Shown here: positions 55,826-64,000 of the stretch, piece after piece | Layout of the letters: each line of letters begins with the position of its first letter | Numbering within the stretch: the stretch's first letter is position 1 | NCBI RefSeq assembly: GCF_000236805.1 | Contig: NZ_AGFX01000012.1 | Coordinates: 434,001 to 498,000 of the forward strand | Origin: Paenibacillus peoriae KCTC 3763 | Lineage (GTDB): Bacteria > Bacillota > Bacilli > Paenibacillales > Paenibacillaceae | DNA: 64,000 nucleotides | Reading direction: 5' to 3' | Notes under the pieces: generated by a model | Seen by the model: the letters and a program-made list of their open reading frames with translations, nothing else | The model's database searches: none | What the model was told of the DNA's origin: nothing | Translations under genes and position numbers: made by a program

Positions 55826-57112
55826 TTATTGTAATTTTTGAATACGGTCCCATTGGCTTACAATATCTGTTACACGCACGCCAAAGTTCTCGTCGATCAC
55901 GACAACCTCGCCCTTAGCAATCAGTTTATTGTTAACTAGGATGTCGACCGGCTCCCCGGCAAGTTTGTCCAGTTCAATAATTGAACCTTGTGAGAGCTCC
56001 AGAATATCTTTAATTTGCTTTTGGGTCCTTCCTAATTCTACGGTGACTCTAAGGGGAATGTCCATCAATAAATTTAAATTGTTTTCATCGACTTGCGCAA
56101 ATGCACCAGACTGCAGGTTAGAAAATTGTACAGGCTGCACATTTACATTACGTCCCGGTACTGCACCGTAGTGATGAGGTGTCCCATAAGGAGCTTGCGG
56201 CGGTACACCAGCTGGCATTCCATAATCCGGTGATCCATAGCCTGAAGCCGCTGGCTGTCCATATCCCGGGTCTTGAGGATATGCTGGCTGCTGCTGTCCG
56301 TAGCCTGCATTCTGTGGCGCCTGAGCGGCTACAGGCGGCTGCTGCGGAGCCTTGGCTTGTTGCGGCACTTCCGGAGCCGCTGTTGCAGCTGCCTGCTGTG
56401 CTGAGGTTTGCGGCTGCTCTTCGTCCTCTCCGCCATTCATCAGGATGCTTACCATTTTTTTGGCGAAGTTTACAGGTAACAGCTGCATCAATGTAGAGTC
56501 AATGAGTTCACCGATCAATAAACGGAAGGATACTGTGACAAGCGTCTCTTCAGCCGGCAAGCTGGATACTCCATCTCCGTGCATCGGGTCTAAAATATCA
56601 ATCCCCGGTGGAGAGATATTCACAAAACGGTTAAACATGGTAGACATCGAGGTTGCCGACGAGCCCATCATCTGGTTCATCGCTTCCTGCACGGCACTGA
56701 TATGAATTTCATTTAATTCTTCATCTGCCGGATTTCCTTCACCACCAAGCATTAAGTCCGCAATAACCTGCGCATCGCGCTTTTTGATTACGAGCGAGTT
56801 AATACCTTCAAATCCATCGACGTAATTCACATGTACTGCTACGTGCGGCTTTGGAAATGCGGTTTCAAATTCAGAACGGGTAATAATTGAAACCTTTGGT
56901 GTCGTAATGTCCACCTTCTGACCCAGCAGTGTGGAAAGAGCCGTCGCTGCGCTGCCGAACGTTATATTACCGATTTCCCCGAGAGCATCCTGCTCCAGAG
57001 AAGTCAGAAAATCGTCAACGGTCTTGCCTGCGGGAGTAGAATCCGTCCCCGCTTCAGACTGTTTCAGCAAGGCATCGATTTCCTCCTGGGACAAATAGTC
57101 TTTACTCGTCAA
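55826..57112 (-). CDS. fliY: Flagellar motor switch phosphatase FliY
   Basis: FliY is the C-ring protein that replaces FliN in Firmicutes and also dephosphorylates CheY-P. The 428 residues open with SQEEIDALLKQSE, a CheY-binding peptide, then a CheC-like domain (DALGEIGNITFGSAATALST near 37-56, and IHISAVQEAMNQMMGSSATS near 136-155). A Gln/Pro/Ala/Gly/Tyr-rich linker (about 230-325) leads to a FliN domain (RVTVELGRTQKQIKDILELS near 360). I use the TTG at 57112 because GGAG lies 9 bases upstream; it overlaps fliM by 11 bases. Confidence 0.95.
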   Translation of the reverse strand: MTSKDYLSQEEIDALLKQSEAGTDSTPAGKTVDDFLTSLEQDALGEIGNITFGSAATALSTLLGQKVDITTPKVSIITRSEFETAFPKPHVAVHVNYVDGFEGINSLVIKKRDAQVIADLMLGGEGNPADEELNEIHISAVQEAMNQMMGSSATSMSTMFNRFVNISPPGIDILDPMHGDGVSSLPAEETLVTVSFRLLIGELIDSTLMQLLPVNFAKKMVSILMNGGEDEEQPQTSAQQAAATAAPEVPQQAKAPQQPPVAAQAPQNAGYGQQQPAYPQDPGYGQPAASGYGSPDYGMPAGVPPQAPYGTPHHYGAVPGRNVNVQPVQFSNLQSGAFAQVDENNLNLLMDIPLRVTVELGRTQKQIKDILELSQGSIIELDKLAGEPVDILVNNKLIAKGEVVVIDENFGVRVTDIVSQWDRIQKLQ

Positions 57113-58100
57113 TTTCTTCAACTCCTTCGTCGACAATTTCATCAATTTGTACGGCAACACGATCTCTGACCATGCCGGGACTTCCCATAAACTTCAATTT
57201 CTCGCCTATCCGGATGGACAGTCCTTCCTTGACAGGTTTGTTCAATGAAATGACATCCCCAACCGAAAGGCCTAGAAACTCAGCCACATTTATCCGGGAC
57301 TCACCTAGCTCGGCAACAATAGGAAGCTCTGCCTTGGTGACCCGTAATCTCAAGGCGTCAATCTCTTCAGGCGCCCTTGATTTCTTTTGGGATGTAAACC
57401 ACTGGTGCGTGGACAGTCTAGCCATAATGGGCTCTAATACCACGTGCGGGATACAGAGGTTAATCATCCCCGTGGTATCACCAATTTTGGTACTGAGCGA
57501 AATCAGAGCAATCGTTTCATTCGGCGAAACAATCTGCATAAACTGTGGATTGGTTTCCATCGCCTCCAGACGCGGTTCAATGTCCAATACCGTTTTCCAA
57601 GCCTCTTGCAGGCTATCAAAGGTACGACTGAAGATCCGCTCCATGATTGTCGTCTCGATTTCTGTCAACGCGCTAACCTTGGGCGGCGCTGAGCCTGTTC
57701 CTCCGAGAAGCCTATCCAGCATGGCATAAGCTACATTCGGGTGAACCTCAAGCACCATTCGGCCTTCCAACGGTTCAGCTTCAAAAATGTTCAGAATAGT
57801 CATTTTTGGAATGGAGCGAATGAATTCATCATAAGGAAGCTGCTCCACCTGAACGACATTAATTTGGACAAATGTACGAAGCTGAGCTGAAAAATAAGTA
57901 GTCAGATATCGAGCAAAATTTTCGTGTATCCGCGTCAGACTCCGAATATGATCCTTGGAAAAACGAAGCGCCCTTTTGAAATCATAAGCGCGAACTTTCT
58001 TTTGGGTATCTTCCTTTTTAAGTTCTTCCGCATCCATTTCACCGGACGAAAGAGCTGCTAAAAGGGCATCAATTTCCCCTTGTGACAGTACATCCACCAA
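57102..58100 (-). CDS. fliM: Flagellar motor switch protein FliM
   Basis: FliM forms the C-ring core and receives CheY-P. The 332-residue protein has the CheY-binding N-terminus VDVLSQGEIDALLAALS, a CheC-like middle domain and a C-terminal FliN-like domain from about 245. The start is a TTG at 58100 with GGGGGTGA upstream. It precedes and overlaps fliY. Confidence 0.97.
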   Translation of the reverse strand: MVDVLSQGEIDALLAALSSGEMDAEELKKEDTQKKVRAYDFKRALRFSKDHIRSLTRIHENFARYLTTYFSAQLRTFVQINVVQVEQLPYDEFIRSIPKMTILNIFEAEPLEGRMVLEVHPNVAYAMLDRLLGGTGSAPPKVSALTEIETTIMERIFSRTFDSLQEAWKTVLDIEPRLEAMETNPQFMQIVSPNETIALISLSTKIGDTTGMINLCIPHVVLEPIMARLSTHQWFTSQKKSRAPEEIDALRLRVTKAELPIVAELGESRINVAEFLGLSVGDVISLNKPVKEGLSIRIGEKLKFMGSPGMVRDRVAVQIDEIVDEGVEEIDE

Positions 58101-58143
58101 TGTTATTCACCCCCTTACGTGTTCCTGACAAGTTCACCTGGAA

Positions 58144-58617
58144 TCAAATGGCTGCCAGCAAAAAGTCTGTAATTTTGGCGTTCCCCAGGTGACCTTCAGG
58201 GAGCGACTTGTTGATGAGATCCGTCAGCTTGTCACTGAATTGGCTACGGCCTTTAGCCGTTCTGAGCTCATCAGGTTTGGTGTCTGCAAGTAATTGAATA
58301 ACAATCGGCTTAATACTAATGTCTTTGATTTTTTCAAAAGCTTCTTTTGCTTTGGCATCGTTTAATTGGAAAGAAAGATTCATCTGTACAATGTAATCGG
58401 CGTCCGCTAAATTCGTTTTAATACCGGTAATTTCAGAACTCACTTCCACCAGTTCATCTGCTGACAATCTTGGAAGCTGTTCTGCTTGAACGGCTTGCGC
58501 ATTCGGAGTGACTTCCGACTTCTTCCCGCTAAGCGCTGGTATAAGTACAAAGGCCGCGCCTGCAATCAAAGTAATCGCGAGTAAAATTGTAATGAGCCAT
58601 GGCAGCATCTTCTTCAT
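58144..58617 (-). CDS. fliL: Flagellar basal body-associated protein FliL
   Basis: FliL surrounds the stator and helps torque. The 157 residues have one N-terminal membrane segment (about 5-28) and an extracytoplasmic domain with YIVQMNLSFQLNDAKAKEAF near 80. The ATG overlaps the flbD stop by 4 bases. Confidence 0.94.
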   Translation of the reverse strand: MKKMLPWLITILLAITLIAGAAFVLIPALSGKKSEVTPNAQAVQAEQLPRLSADELVEVSSEITGIKTNLADADYIVQMNLSFQLNDAKAKEAFEKIKDISIKPIVIQLLADTKPDELRTAKGRSQFSDKLTDLINKSLPEGHLGNAKITDFLLAAI

Positions 58618-58838
58618 TCGTCTTCCTCCATTTGTTGCACTTTTATCGTGGCGGCATGGATGCCGATTTCACGGCTGTAATCCTTGATCAAGGAGACGAC
58701 ATCTGCCGCTTTTTCCAATACAATCAACCGTTTCCCCGTCACCAAAGTGACGTATGTATCCGGTGTTTCCTCCACAGTCTCAATGAGCAGCGCATTAAGC
58801 CACATAGGCGAGCCGTTCAGCCGCGTCAACGGGATCAT
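58614..58838 (-). CDS. swrD: FlbD family protein (SwrD/YlzI)
   Basis: This 74-residue protein begins MIPLTRLNGSPMWLNALLIE and has DTYVTLVTGKRLIVLEKAAD, the FlbD family core. In B. subtilis the equivalent SwrD raises motor power. It lies between flgE and fliL as in that species. Confidence 0.92.
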   Translation of the reverse strand: MIPLTRLNGSPMWLNALLIETVEETPDTYVTLVTGKRLIVLEKAADVVSLIKDYSREIGIHAATIKVQQMEEDE

Positions 58839-58898
58839 CGTAACACCAACCTCCTGATAGGTGCGGAGGAGACTCTACTCCTCCGCGTTTAAATGAGA

Positions 58899-59717
58899 TT
58901 ATCGTTTCAAGTTTACAACTTCCTGAAGCACTTCATCCGAAGTCGTAATGATACGTGAGTTCGCTTGGAAAGCACGCTGAGCTACGATCATTTCGGTAAA
59001 CTCACCAGTCAGATCAACGTTGGACATTTCCAGCTGACCGGCGACGATGGCGCCTGTGCCAGCATCTGTACTGTTTGCTTCCATTGGATTAACTGCACCT
59101 TCTTCACCGGAGTTAACGGTTGCTCGGTACAAGCTCCCCCCGATCTTTTCCAAACCCTCAGGATTGATGACTTTAGTTACCCCGATTTTAGTTTGATTGT
59201 CTACAGTGCCATCCGACAACTGCTGGACAATCGTTCCATCCTGAGAAATAGAAAAGGCGGTAGTTAAATCGTTCAACTGAATGGGAGTCCCCCCGCCTGA
59301 ATCTGCGACGAATAGCCCGTCTGATGTAACCAACTGTCGATTTCCGTCAACATGAAAATCTCCAGCACGTGTCAAATATGGAACTTCTTGGTCCCCTGTC
59401 ATTTTGACCAGAAAAAAACCATCACCATTAATTCGCAAGTCCGTTGGATTGTTCGTTGTCATGGCACTTCCTGGCAAATGAAGCGTGTCAATTGAGCTTA
59501 CAGTCGACCCTAATCCAACTTGCTTAGCGTTAATACCCCCGGCCGCGTCTCCGGGTGCGCTTGCCCCCGAACTTGTTTGGCTCAAAATATCTTTGAACAT
59601 CACCCGGCCGGATTTGAAGCCTGTAGTATTTACGTTGGCAATGTTGTTACCGATAACGTCCAGCTTTGTTTGAAAGCCCTTCATGCCCGATACACCTGAA
59701 TACATTGATCTCAACAT
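58899..59717 (-). CDS. flgE: Flagellar hook protein FlgE (FlgG-like)
   Basis: This is the hook protein of this operon, of the short FlgE/FlgG type. The 272 residues have the rod/hook N-terminus MLRSMYSGVSGMKGFQTKLD with NNIANVNTTGFKSGR, and the C-terminal NVDLTGEFTEMIVAQRAFQA then NSRIITTSDEVLQEVVNLKR. It is close in length to the B. subtilis protein. The name FlgG would also fit the fold; the place after flgD supports FlgE. Confidence 0.93.
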   Translation of the reverse strand: MLRSMYSGVSGMKGFQTKLDVIGNNIANVNTTGFKSGRVMFKDILSQTSSGASAPGDAAGGINAKQVGLGSTVSSIDTLHLPGSAMTTNNPTDLRINGDGFFLVKMTGDQEVPYLTRAGDFHVDGNRQLVTSDGLFVADSGGGTPIQLNDLTTAFSISQDGTIVQQLSDGTVDNQTKIGVTKVINPEGLEKIGGSLYRATVNSGEEGAVNPMEANSTDAGTGAIVAGQLEMSNVDLTGEFTEMIVAQRAFQANSRIITTSDEVLQEVVNLKR

Positions 59718-59821
59718 TGAGTATAAATCCTCCTCTGTTTGGTTGCTTCGTTAACCGCATCAGTCGATCTGCGGCTTTTTCATGGCTTTCCTGTTCGGGC
59801 CAGCCACTTCGTATACAATTT

Positions 59822-60202
59822 TTATGAAATAATTACGGCACTGTCTATTTGCGTAAATACGTTATCCTCCATGGACTGCTTGTCCATTGCTGTAACTACT
59901 GTCCGGTTAGGCACACTTACAATCAAAGCCATATCCTGCATTAAAATCAATGATTCCTTGGCACCTTTGGCAGCCGCCTTATCGACAGCGGAGTTAATCT
60001 TCTCCATCTGATCGCTTCTCAACTCTATTCCTCGCTGCTCCAGCCGCTTGGCCGCATGATTGCTCAGCCTGAGAACCTGTTCCTGCAGCACCTGATCGAA
60101 TGGTTTGGCATCCTTCGGCACTGGATTAGTCCGGTTTTGCGGAATCGCTGCCGGAGGAACATTGGCGGGAAAAAGGCGTCCAACCGTTATTCTGTTATTC
60201 AT
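59822..60202 (-). CDS. TIGR02530-type flagellar operon protein
   Basis: This 126-residue protein is of the small family found between flgD and flgE in Firmicutes (TIGR02530). It has a proline-rich N-terminus, then VLRLSNHAAKRLEQRGIELR, DQMEKINSAVDKAAAKGAKE and SLILMQDMALIVSVPNRTVV. It is predicted to be soluble. Its role is not known; a hook-assembly function is inferred from position. The start overlaps the flgD stop by 4 bases. Confidence 0.88.
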   Translation of the reverse strand: MNNRITVGRLFPANVPPAAIPQNRTNPVPKDAKPFDQVLQEQVLRLSNHAAKRLEQRGIELRSDQMEKINSAVDKAAAKGAKESLILMQDMALIVSVPNRTVVTAMDKQSMEDNVFTQIDSAVIIS

Positions 60203-60732
60203 GAGTTCTCACCACTTCCAGTAGAGGAAGAAGGTGTTGTATCTGACGTTTCTGTTGCAGGAGCCGTTGAGTTAGGCTGGCTTACTGAAGTAACATCTTT
60301 TAATGCTACCTCGGACGATCCCATTTTGGCATACTGCACACCGTCGCGAATAATGATAGAATCTACAATTCCACTTTTCACCGTTCCTGCGGCTGTTTCA
60401 CCCGTCAGGGGATCTTTTTTACCTGCCTCAATCCAGCTAGCTTCCTTCCCTATCAATCCGGAGGCAGTGCCCAAAGACTGTCCCAATGCAGTCAACTGCG
60501 TAGAAATGTTCATCAGTTGCTCCACCGAAGAAAACTGGGCCATTTGAGCGATAAATTCTTTATCCTCCAAAGGCTGCATCGGGTCCTGATTTTGCAGCTG
60601 GGTGATCAAAATTTTCAAAAATTGATCCTTACCCATTGTTTTGGTATCCTTGGCACTTGCTGTTTTGACATTATTCACATTGTAATTCGGCCAGACGTTA
60701 CTGGTGGATACATTGTTGTCTGTAGTCGTCAT
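60199..60732 (-). CDS. flgD: Flagellar hook capping protein FlgD
   Basis: FlgD caps the growing hook so that FlgE can polymerise. The 177-residue protein has the conserved N-terminal core KDQFLKILITQLQNQDPMQP near 36-55 and FIAQMAQFSSVEQLMNIS near 61-78. The Tudor/Ig-like domains of long FlgD proteins are reduced to a short C-terminal segment, then a Thr/Ser-rich tail. This short form is usual in Firmicutes. Confidence 0.94.
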   Translation of the reverse strand: MTTTDNNVSTSNVWPNYNVNNVKTASAKDTKTMGKDQFLKILITQLQNQDPMQPLEDKEFIAQMAQFSSVEQLMNISTQLTALGQSLGTASGLIGKEASWIEAGKKDPLTGETAAGTVKSGIVDSIIIRDGVQYAKMGSSEVALKDVTSVSQPNSTAPATETSDTTPSSSTGSGENS

Positions 60733-60751
60733 AGTGTTCTCACCTCCATCA

Positions 60752-62209
60752 TTACGCTTGTGCTGTAAAGGAACCTGTCCGATTCACATCATCTGCGCGT
60801 TGTTCTGCTGTCCAGTTGCGCAGCTCTTCTGCCATTTCGGCTACCTTCAAAGCATCCTCGTTCTCTTCTCTACTTTGAGCTTTGGAACGCTGGTTGGATT
60901 GCTGTTGTTGATTAGCACCGGAGCCACGGCCATCCTGATACATATGGGAGGAAAGTGATTCATTATGCGTTACTTCCACCTTATCAACCTGAATACCCTG
61001 GCTTTGCAGGCTGGCACGCAGCTGCGACATTTGCTGTTCCAGCAAATCTTTCGCTCCGCTATGCTCGGTCATGAACTGGGCGACCAGATGACCATTCTGC
61101 ATCGTCAGCTTAACTTCCAGCTGGCCCAGATGTTCAGGACGAAGCATGATCGTAGCTTCCGTTAAACCGGAATGCTTTACAATATCAAGCTTCTGCACTA
61201 CAAATTCAGTCATTTCCTTGGCAAATTGTCGTACATGCACGACAGGTTGGGCCGGAGCCGAAGGGGCTGTTCCTTGCGTCTGTACCGAAAGCTGTCCTGC
61301 AGTCGTGATCACTGGAGTCTGATTGTCAGTTGCTGCCGGGTCCACTTGCTCAGTTGCGTCTACGAATGCACTAGTTTCATCCGTTACAGTCGCTTTAACT
61401 GCAGATTGAACATGCAGATTAGTGGATGAACGTTGTCCTTCTGAGCCTTGTTGACTCGTTCCACCTTGACTCGCTTGCTGCTCAGGAGCAACAACCTGTT
61501 TGCCTGTAGAAGCTACAGTCAATGTCTGAGTACCATTAGCGCGATTTGTAGAAGGCTGAGCAGCTTGTGAATTCCCAGCATCAGCGAGTTCCACAGCTTT
61601 TATCACACCATTCCACTGCTCATCGGAAATAGTTCCCGTACCGGCTGTCACGCTTTGAAGCGATTGTAGCAGCTGTGTCACCTGGGACTTTTGTTCTCCT
61701 GAAGCCTGCTCTGCTACATTAACAAGCTGTGACAAAGCGTCCTGCAATGCAAATCGAAGAGTAGCCGGATTAGCTGCCAAAGCCGTTAAGCCTGTTGCCT
61801 CTGTCGTTTCTCCACCATCTGACTGTTGATTAGCTCCGCCGCCTTGCAAAAACTGTTGAACTTGCTGAACCCATGATTGCAAAGCTGCAAGCAGAGCAGG
61901 ATCAGCAGCTACCTGGTCATCCAGTTTCTCAAGATTTTGCAGCAAAGGAGTCAATGTTTCGATAAGCGGCTCGGATGGAGCTTCCGCAGATTCTCCGGCT
62001 GCAATAAGTGGAAGTACCATAACTAATGGAGAACCGTTAGCATCTGCCCCGGCTGAGCCCGTTTGCCCGCCTGTCATCATTTGCGTTAGTGTTTGATTAA
62101 ACGCACCGTTTGCTGCTCCGGCTGCTGCTGTATTCGTTGTTGATGCTGACGTCGTGCTACCCGCTGTCTGACTGGAACTAAGAGATACACTTTGAGAAAT
62201 AAGGGTCAT
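60752..62209 (-). CDS. fliK: Flagellar hook-length control protein FliK
   Basis: FliK measures the hook and triggers the switch in export substrate. The 485 residues are mostly low complexity (Gln, Ala, Ser, Thr, Gly). The conserved C-terminal domain at about 335-430 holds EATIMLRPEHLGQLEVKLTM, then LLEQQMSQLRASLQSQGIQV. The length is near that of B. subtilis FliK. Confidence 0.93.
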   Translation of the reverse strand: MTLISQSVSLSSSQTAGSTTSASTTNTAAAGAANGAFNQTLTQMMTGGQTGSAGADANGSPLVMVLPLIAAGESAEAPSEPLIETLTPLLQNLEKLDDQVAADPALLAALQSWVQQVQQFLQGGGANQQSDGGETTEATGLTALAANPATLRFALQDALSQLVNVAEQASGEQKSQVTQLLQSLQSVTAGTGTISDEQWNGVIKAVELADAGNSQAAQPSTNRANGTQTLTVASTGKQVVAPEQQASQGGTSQQGSEGQRSSTNLHVQSAVKATVTDETSAFVDATEQVDPAATDNQTPVITTAGQLSVQTQGTAPSAPAQPVVHVRQFAKEMTEFVVQKLDIVKHSGLTEATIMLRPEHLGQLEVKLTMQNGHLVAQFMTEHSGAKDLLEQQMSQLRASLQSQGIQVDKVEVTHNESLSSHMYQDGRGSGANQQQQSNQRSKAQSREENEDALKVAEMAEELRNWTAEQRADDVNRTGSFTAQA

Positions 62210-62235
62210 TTATTTTTCACCTCCTTTCATGTACA

Positions 62236-63222
62236 TTACTTGGTGCCCATCAGCTTGTTCAAAATTTTTGCAGTCTGTCCCGCATCCTTTGCAGACATAT
62301 TTTGCAGTAAAGAAGCACGTGTTGAATCATCTACTGTTTTTAATATGTTTAACGCCTTGTCCGGACTGATTTTATAAGTTTGTAAAATAAGTTCAGCACC
62401 GCTTTTCTTGTCCATGGAAGCAAATGTGCTGCTGATTTGAGTGTTTTGCAAGCTTTTACTCGTCGTTCCCGCTGTACTGCTTTGATCCTTTTTCAAACGG
62501 GACTGCAACGCAGCTACTGACAAATCCGTGGATGGTGTAACATTTTTCAGAGCCATGGTAATATCGGCTGCCTTTTTGGCATCCATCTTTTGCAGGATTT
62601 TCGCACTGTTTGCAGGATCCATATAGCTTAACAGTTGTACAGTTTCTTCCGTAGTCAGGTTTTCCATAATCGGTGCCGCCTTGCTTGCTGTCATACCTTC
62701 ATACATGGAAGCGAGATCCTTCGCCTGCTTTACATATGGATCTTCATTCGCTGTTCCGCTAGCAGTAGTGCCAGCGGCTTGCGTGCCTGTCTGTCCCTGC
62801 TGACCAGTCTGTGTCTGTTGCGTTTGCAGCGAATTGACTTGATTCTGCAGTTCTGTAACCTTTTTATCCTGGGCCGTTTTGGCAGCGGAAGCCTTTTTAA
62901 GCTCCTCTGTCTGTTTGGCCAAATCTGTCTTTAACTGCTGTATGGTCGCTTCAGAACTTTCAGACTGGGCTTTCTGATCTGCCTCTTTCGTCTGAGCAGC
63001 CTTATCTTTCGATTCAGGAAGCCAATTTTTCACGATTGGAATTTTGTTCCCCAATGTAATCATTTCGCTTCTGAAATCCATATTGAACAGTGTAAGCAGG
63101 ACCCCGACCAGAACGATTGTGAACACAATCGGAATCAGGAAAAACATAAACCGTTCAAATCCCCCGCCTGATTCTTTTTCTAAATCCATATCCAGTTCAT
63201 TATCTGCTAACTTCTGTGCCAT
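62236..63222 (-). CDS. MotE/YlxF-like flagellar membrane protein
   Basis: This 328-residue protein has one membrane segment (about 26-48), a coiled coil (about 95-145), a Gln/Thr/Gly-rich link and a C-terminal MgtE N-domain-like fold at about 165-325 (LLSYMDPANSAKILQKMDAK then KAADITMALKNV, and the closing LNILKTVDDSTRASLLQNMS). This is the layout of MotE/YlxF family proteins encoded between fliJ and fliK. The extracytoplasmic part may act as a chaperone for motor or rod parts; that role is inferred. Confidence 0.87.
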   Translation of the reverse strand: MAQKLADNELDMDLEKESGGGFERFMFFLIPIVFTIVLVGVLLTLFNMDFRSEMITLGNKIPIVKNWLPESKDKAAQTKEADQKAQSESSEATIQQLKTDLAKQTEELKKASAAKTAQDKKVTELQNQVNSLQTQQTQTGQQGQTGTQAAGTTASGTANEDPYVKQAKDLASMYEGMTASKAAPIMENLTTEETVQLLSYMDPANSAKILQKMDAKKAADITMALKNVTPSTDLSVAALQSRLKKDQSSTAGTTSKSLQNTQISSTFASMDKKSGAELILQTYKISPDKALNILKTVDDSTRASLLQNMSAKDAGQTAKILNKLMGTK

Positions 63223-63269
63223 CGTCTTCCTCCTCAGGCAGCTGATATGCTTATCCTATGACTTTCCGC

Positions 63270-63713
63270 TTACCGGGCTTTCATGGCAAATCGCACGGAA
63301 GCCATTTCATCCAGCTCGTTCTGCTCGCGCAGGAGCATTTCCTGTTGGAATTTCACGTTGGCCTTCTCTCTCGCTTTCAGCCAAACCTGTTCATCCAGCA
63401 TTTTATCGGTCAAAACGGTTTGTTTGCTTTGCACATTTTGCTGCGCATATTGAACGTCTTTATGCTTGCGTGTAATACATTGGTCCAGATGATTAACATA
63501 AGCTTGTAATTCCTGAATAGTAGAGAGTGGCGCGCAATCCTCGGCAGCCTTTTGAATGGCTGATATGACCCGATTCCTTTCGCCTACAAGCTGTAACAAT
63601 GTCTGCTCTTCAGCCTGCAATTGTCCAACAGCACTGGAAAGCATCCATTCGGCCTGTGACTTTTCGTTCGTTTTCAAGTCTACAACTTTCTGAAAGGAAT
63701 ACTGAAATCTCAT
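63270..63713 (-). CDS. fliJ: Flagellar export chaperone FliJ
   Basis: FliJ is the coiled-coil stalk that links the FliI ATPase ring to FlhA. The 147-residue protein begins MRFQYSFQKVVDLKTNEKSQ and is almost wholly helical with heptad-like repeats. It begins 10 bases after the fliI stop. Confidence 0.94.
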   Translation of the reverse strand: MRFQYSFQKVVDLKTNEKSQAEWMLSSAVGQLQAEEQTLLQLVGERNRVISAIQKAAEDCAPLSTIQELQAYVNHLDQCITRKHKDVQYAQQNVQSKQTVLTDKMLDEQVWLKAREKANVKFQQEMLLREQNELDEMASVRFAMKAR

Positions 63714-63723
63714 CGTTCAACCT

Positions 63724-64000
63724 TCATCTCCTCGTAAATTCAGAAATCAAACGTTCCCGTACCTCATCCAGCTCAGCCTTTTCATCTGTTCTTTGCCTTG
63801 TATAATCCCATATATCCCGTATGCGCTCTATAGATTCGTCAATTTCTGCATTTGAACCCTGCTGATAGGCCCCAATGTTAATCAGGTCCTCCGAATCTTT
63901 GTAAATGGCCATCAAGCGCTTAATGTTCTCGGCAGCTTCGATCTGATCACGCGGTGAAATGTCCTTCATGACCCGACTAATGCTCGCCAGTACATCAATT
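63724..64000 (-). CDS. fliI: Flagellum-specific ATPase FliI, C-terminal part (5' end outside window)
   Basis: This is the last about 92 residues of FliI, the ATPase that energises flagellar export. The visible part begins IDVLASISRVMKDISPRDQI, followed by the helical C-terminal domain that ends LISEFTRR. The sequence runs off the window at 64000, so the catalytic domain with its Walker motifs is not seen. Confidence 0.94.
   Translation of the reverse strand, partial: IDVLASISRVMKDISPRDQIEAAENIKRLMAIYKDSEDLINIGAYQQGSNAEIDESIERIRDIWDYTRQRTDEKAELDEVRERLISEFTRR

Overview
The window is one continuous stretch of a Gram-positive, endospore-forming, flagellated bacterial chromosome. Gene order and protein sequences point to Paenibacillus, probably close to P. 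polymyxa. The order follows the Bacillus subtilis region running from fliI to spoIIIE with only a few changes. Every gene I can support lies on the minus strand, so transcription runs from position 64000 towards position 1. I count 64 genes, two of them cut by the window edges (fliI at the right, ftsK/spoIIIE at the left). I see no tRNA, rRNA, insertion sequence, prophage or CRISPR array. Genes are tightly packed, with many ATGA, TAATG or TTGA overlaps and strong AGGAGG ribosome-binding sites. Several genes start with TTG or GTG.

Region 1 (64000 to about 37800) is the large fla/che operon: fliI (partial), fliJ, a MotE/YlxF-like gene, fliK, flgD, a TIGR02530-type gene, flgE, flbD, fliL, fliM, fliY, cheY, fliO (fliZ), fliP, fliQ, fliR, flhB, flhA, flhF, flhG, cheB, cheA, cheW, cheC, cheD, a small membrane protein, sigD, then four genes of unknown role (FapA/DUF342, a 106-residue hydrophilic protein, a SwrB-like coiled-coil membrane protein, a MltG-type LysM-only protein). 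The products build the hook, the C-ring switch and the type III export gate, position the flagellum, run chemotaxis of the CheC/CheD/FliY type, and supply the late flagellar sigma factor. A terminator closes the operon.

Region 2 (about 37800 to 28860) holds translation and envelope genes: rpsB, tsf, pyrH, frr, uppS, cdsA, dxr, rseP and proS. Terminators follow rpsB, tsf and frr, and a clear promoter precedes rpsB. The proline-tRNA ligase is the short archaeal/eukaryotic-like form rather than the long bacterial form expected from B. subtilis.

Region 3 (28625 to 12929) holds polC, then the rimP-nusA-rnpM-ylxQ-infB-rbfA-nrnA-truB-ribF cluster, then rpsO and pnp. It links replication, transcription elongation, translation initiation, tRNA modification, flavin cofactor synthesis and RNA decay.

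Region 4 (12700 to 1) holds the sporulation-related gene ylxY, an M16 peptidase, dut, the dipicolinate synthase pair dpaA-dpaB behind a good sigma-K promoter match, the aspartate/lysine pathway genes asd-dapG-dapA that supply the dipicolinate precursor, RNase J, tepA, ylzJ and the start of the DNA translocase ftsK/spoIIIE.

I found no plainly novel system. The parts most worth a second look are the under-described gene set around sigD, the structured intergenic spacers (rpsO-pnp, proS-polC, polC-rimP), a triplicated T-tract repeat behind the rpsO terminator, and the low-complexity tract of IF-2.
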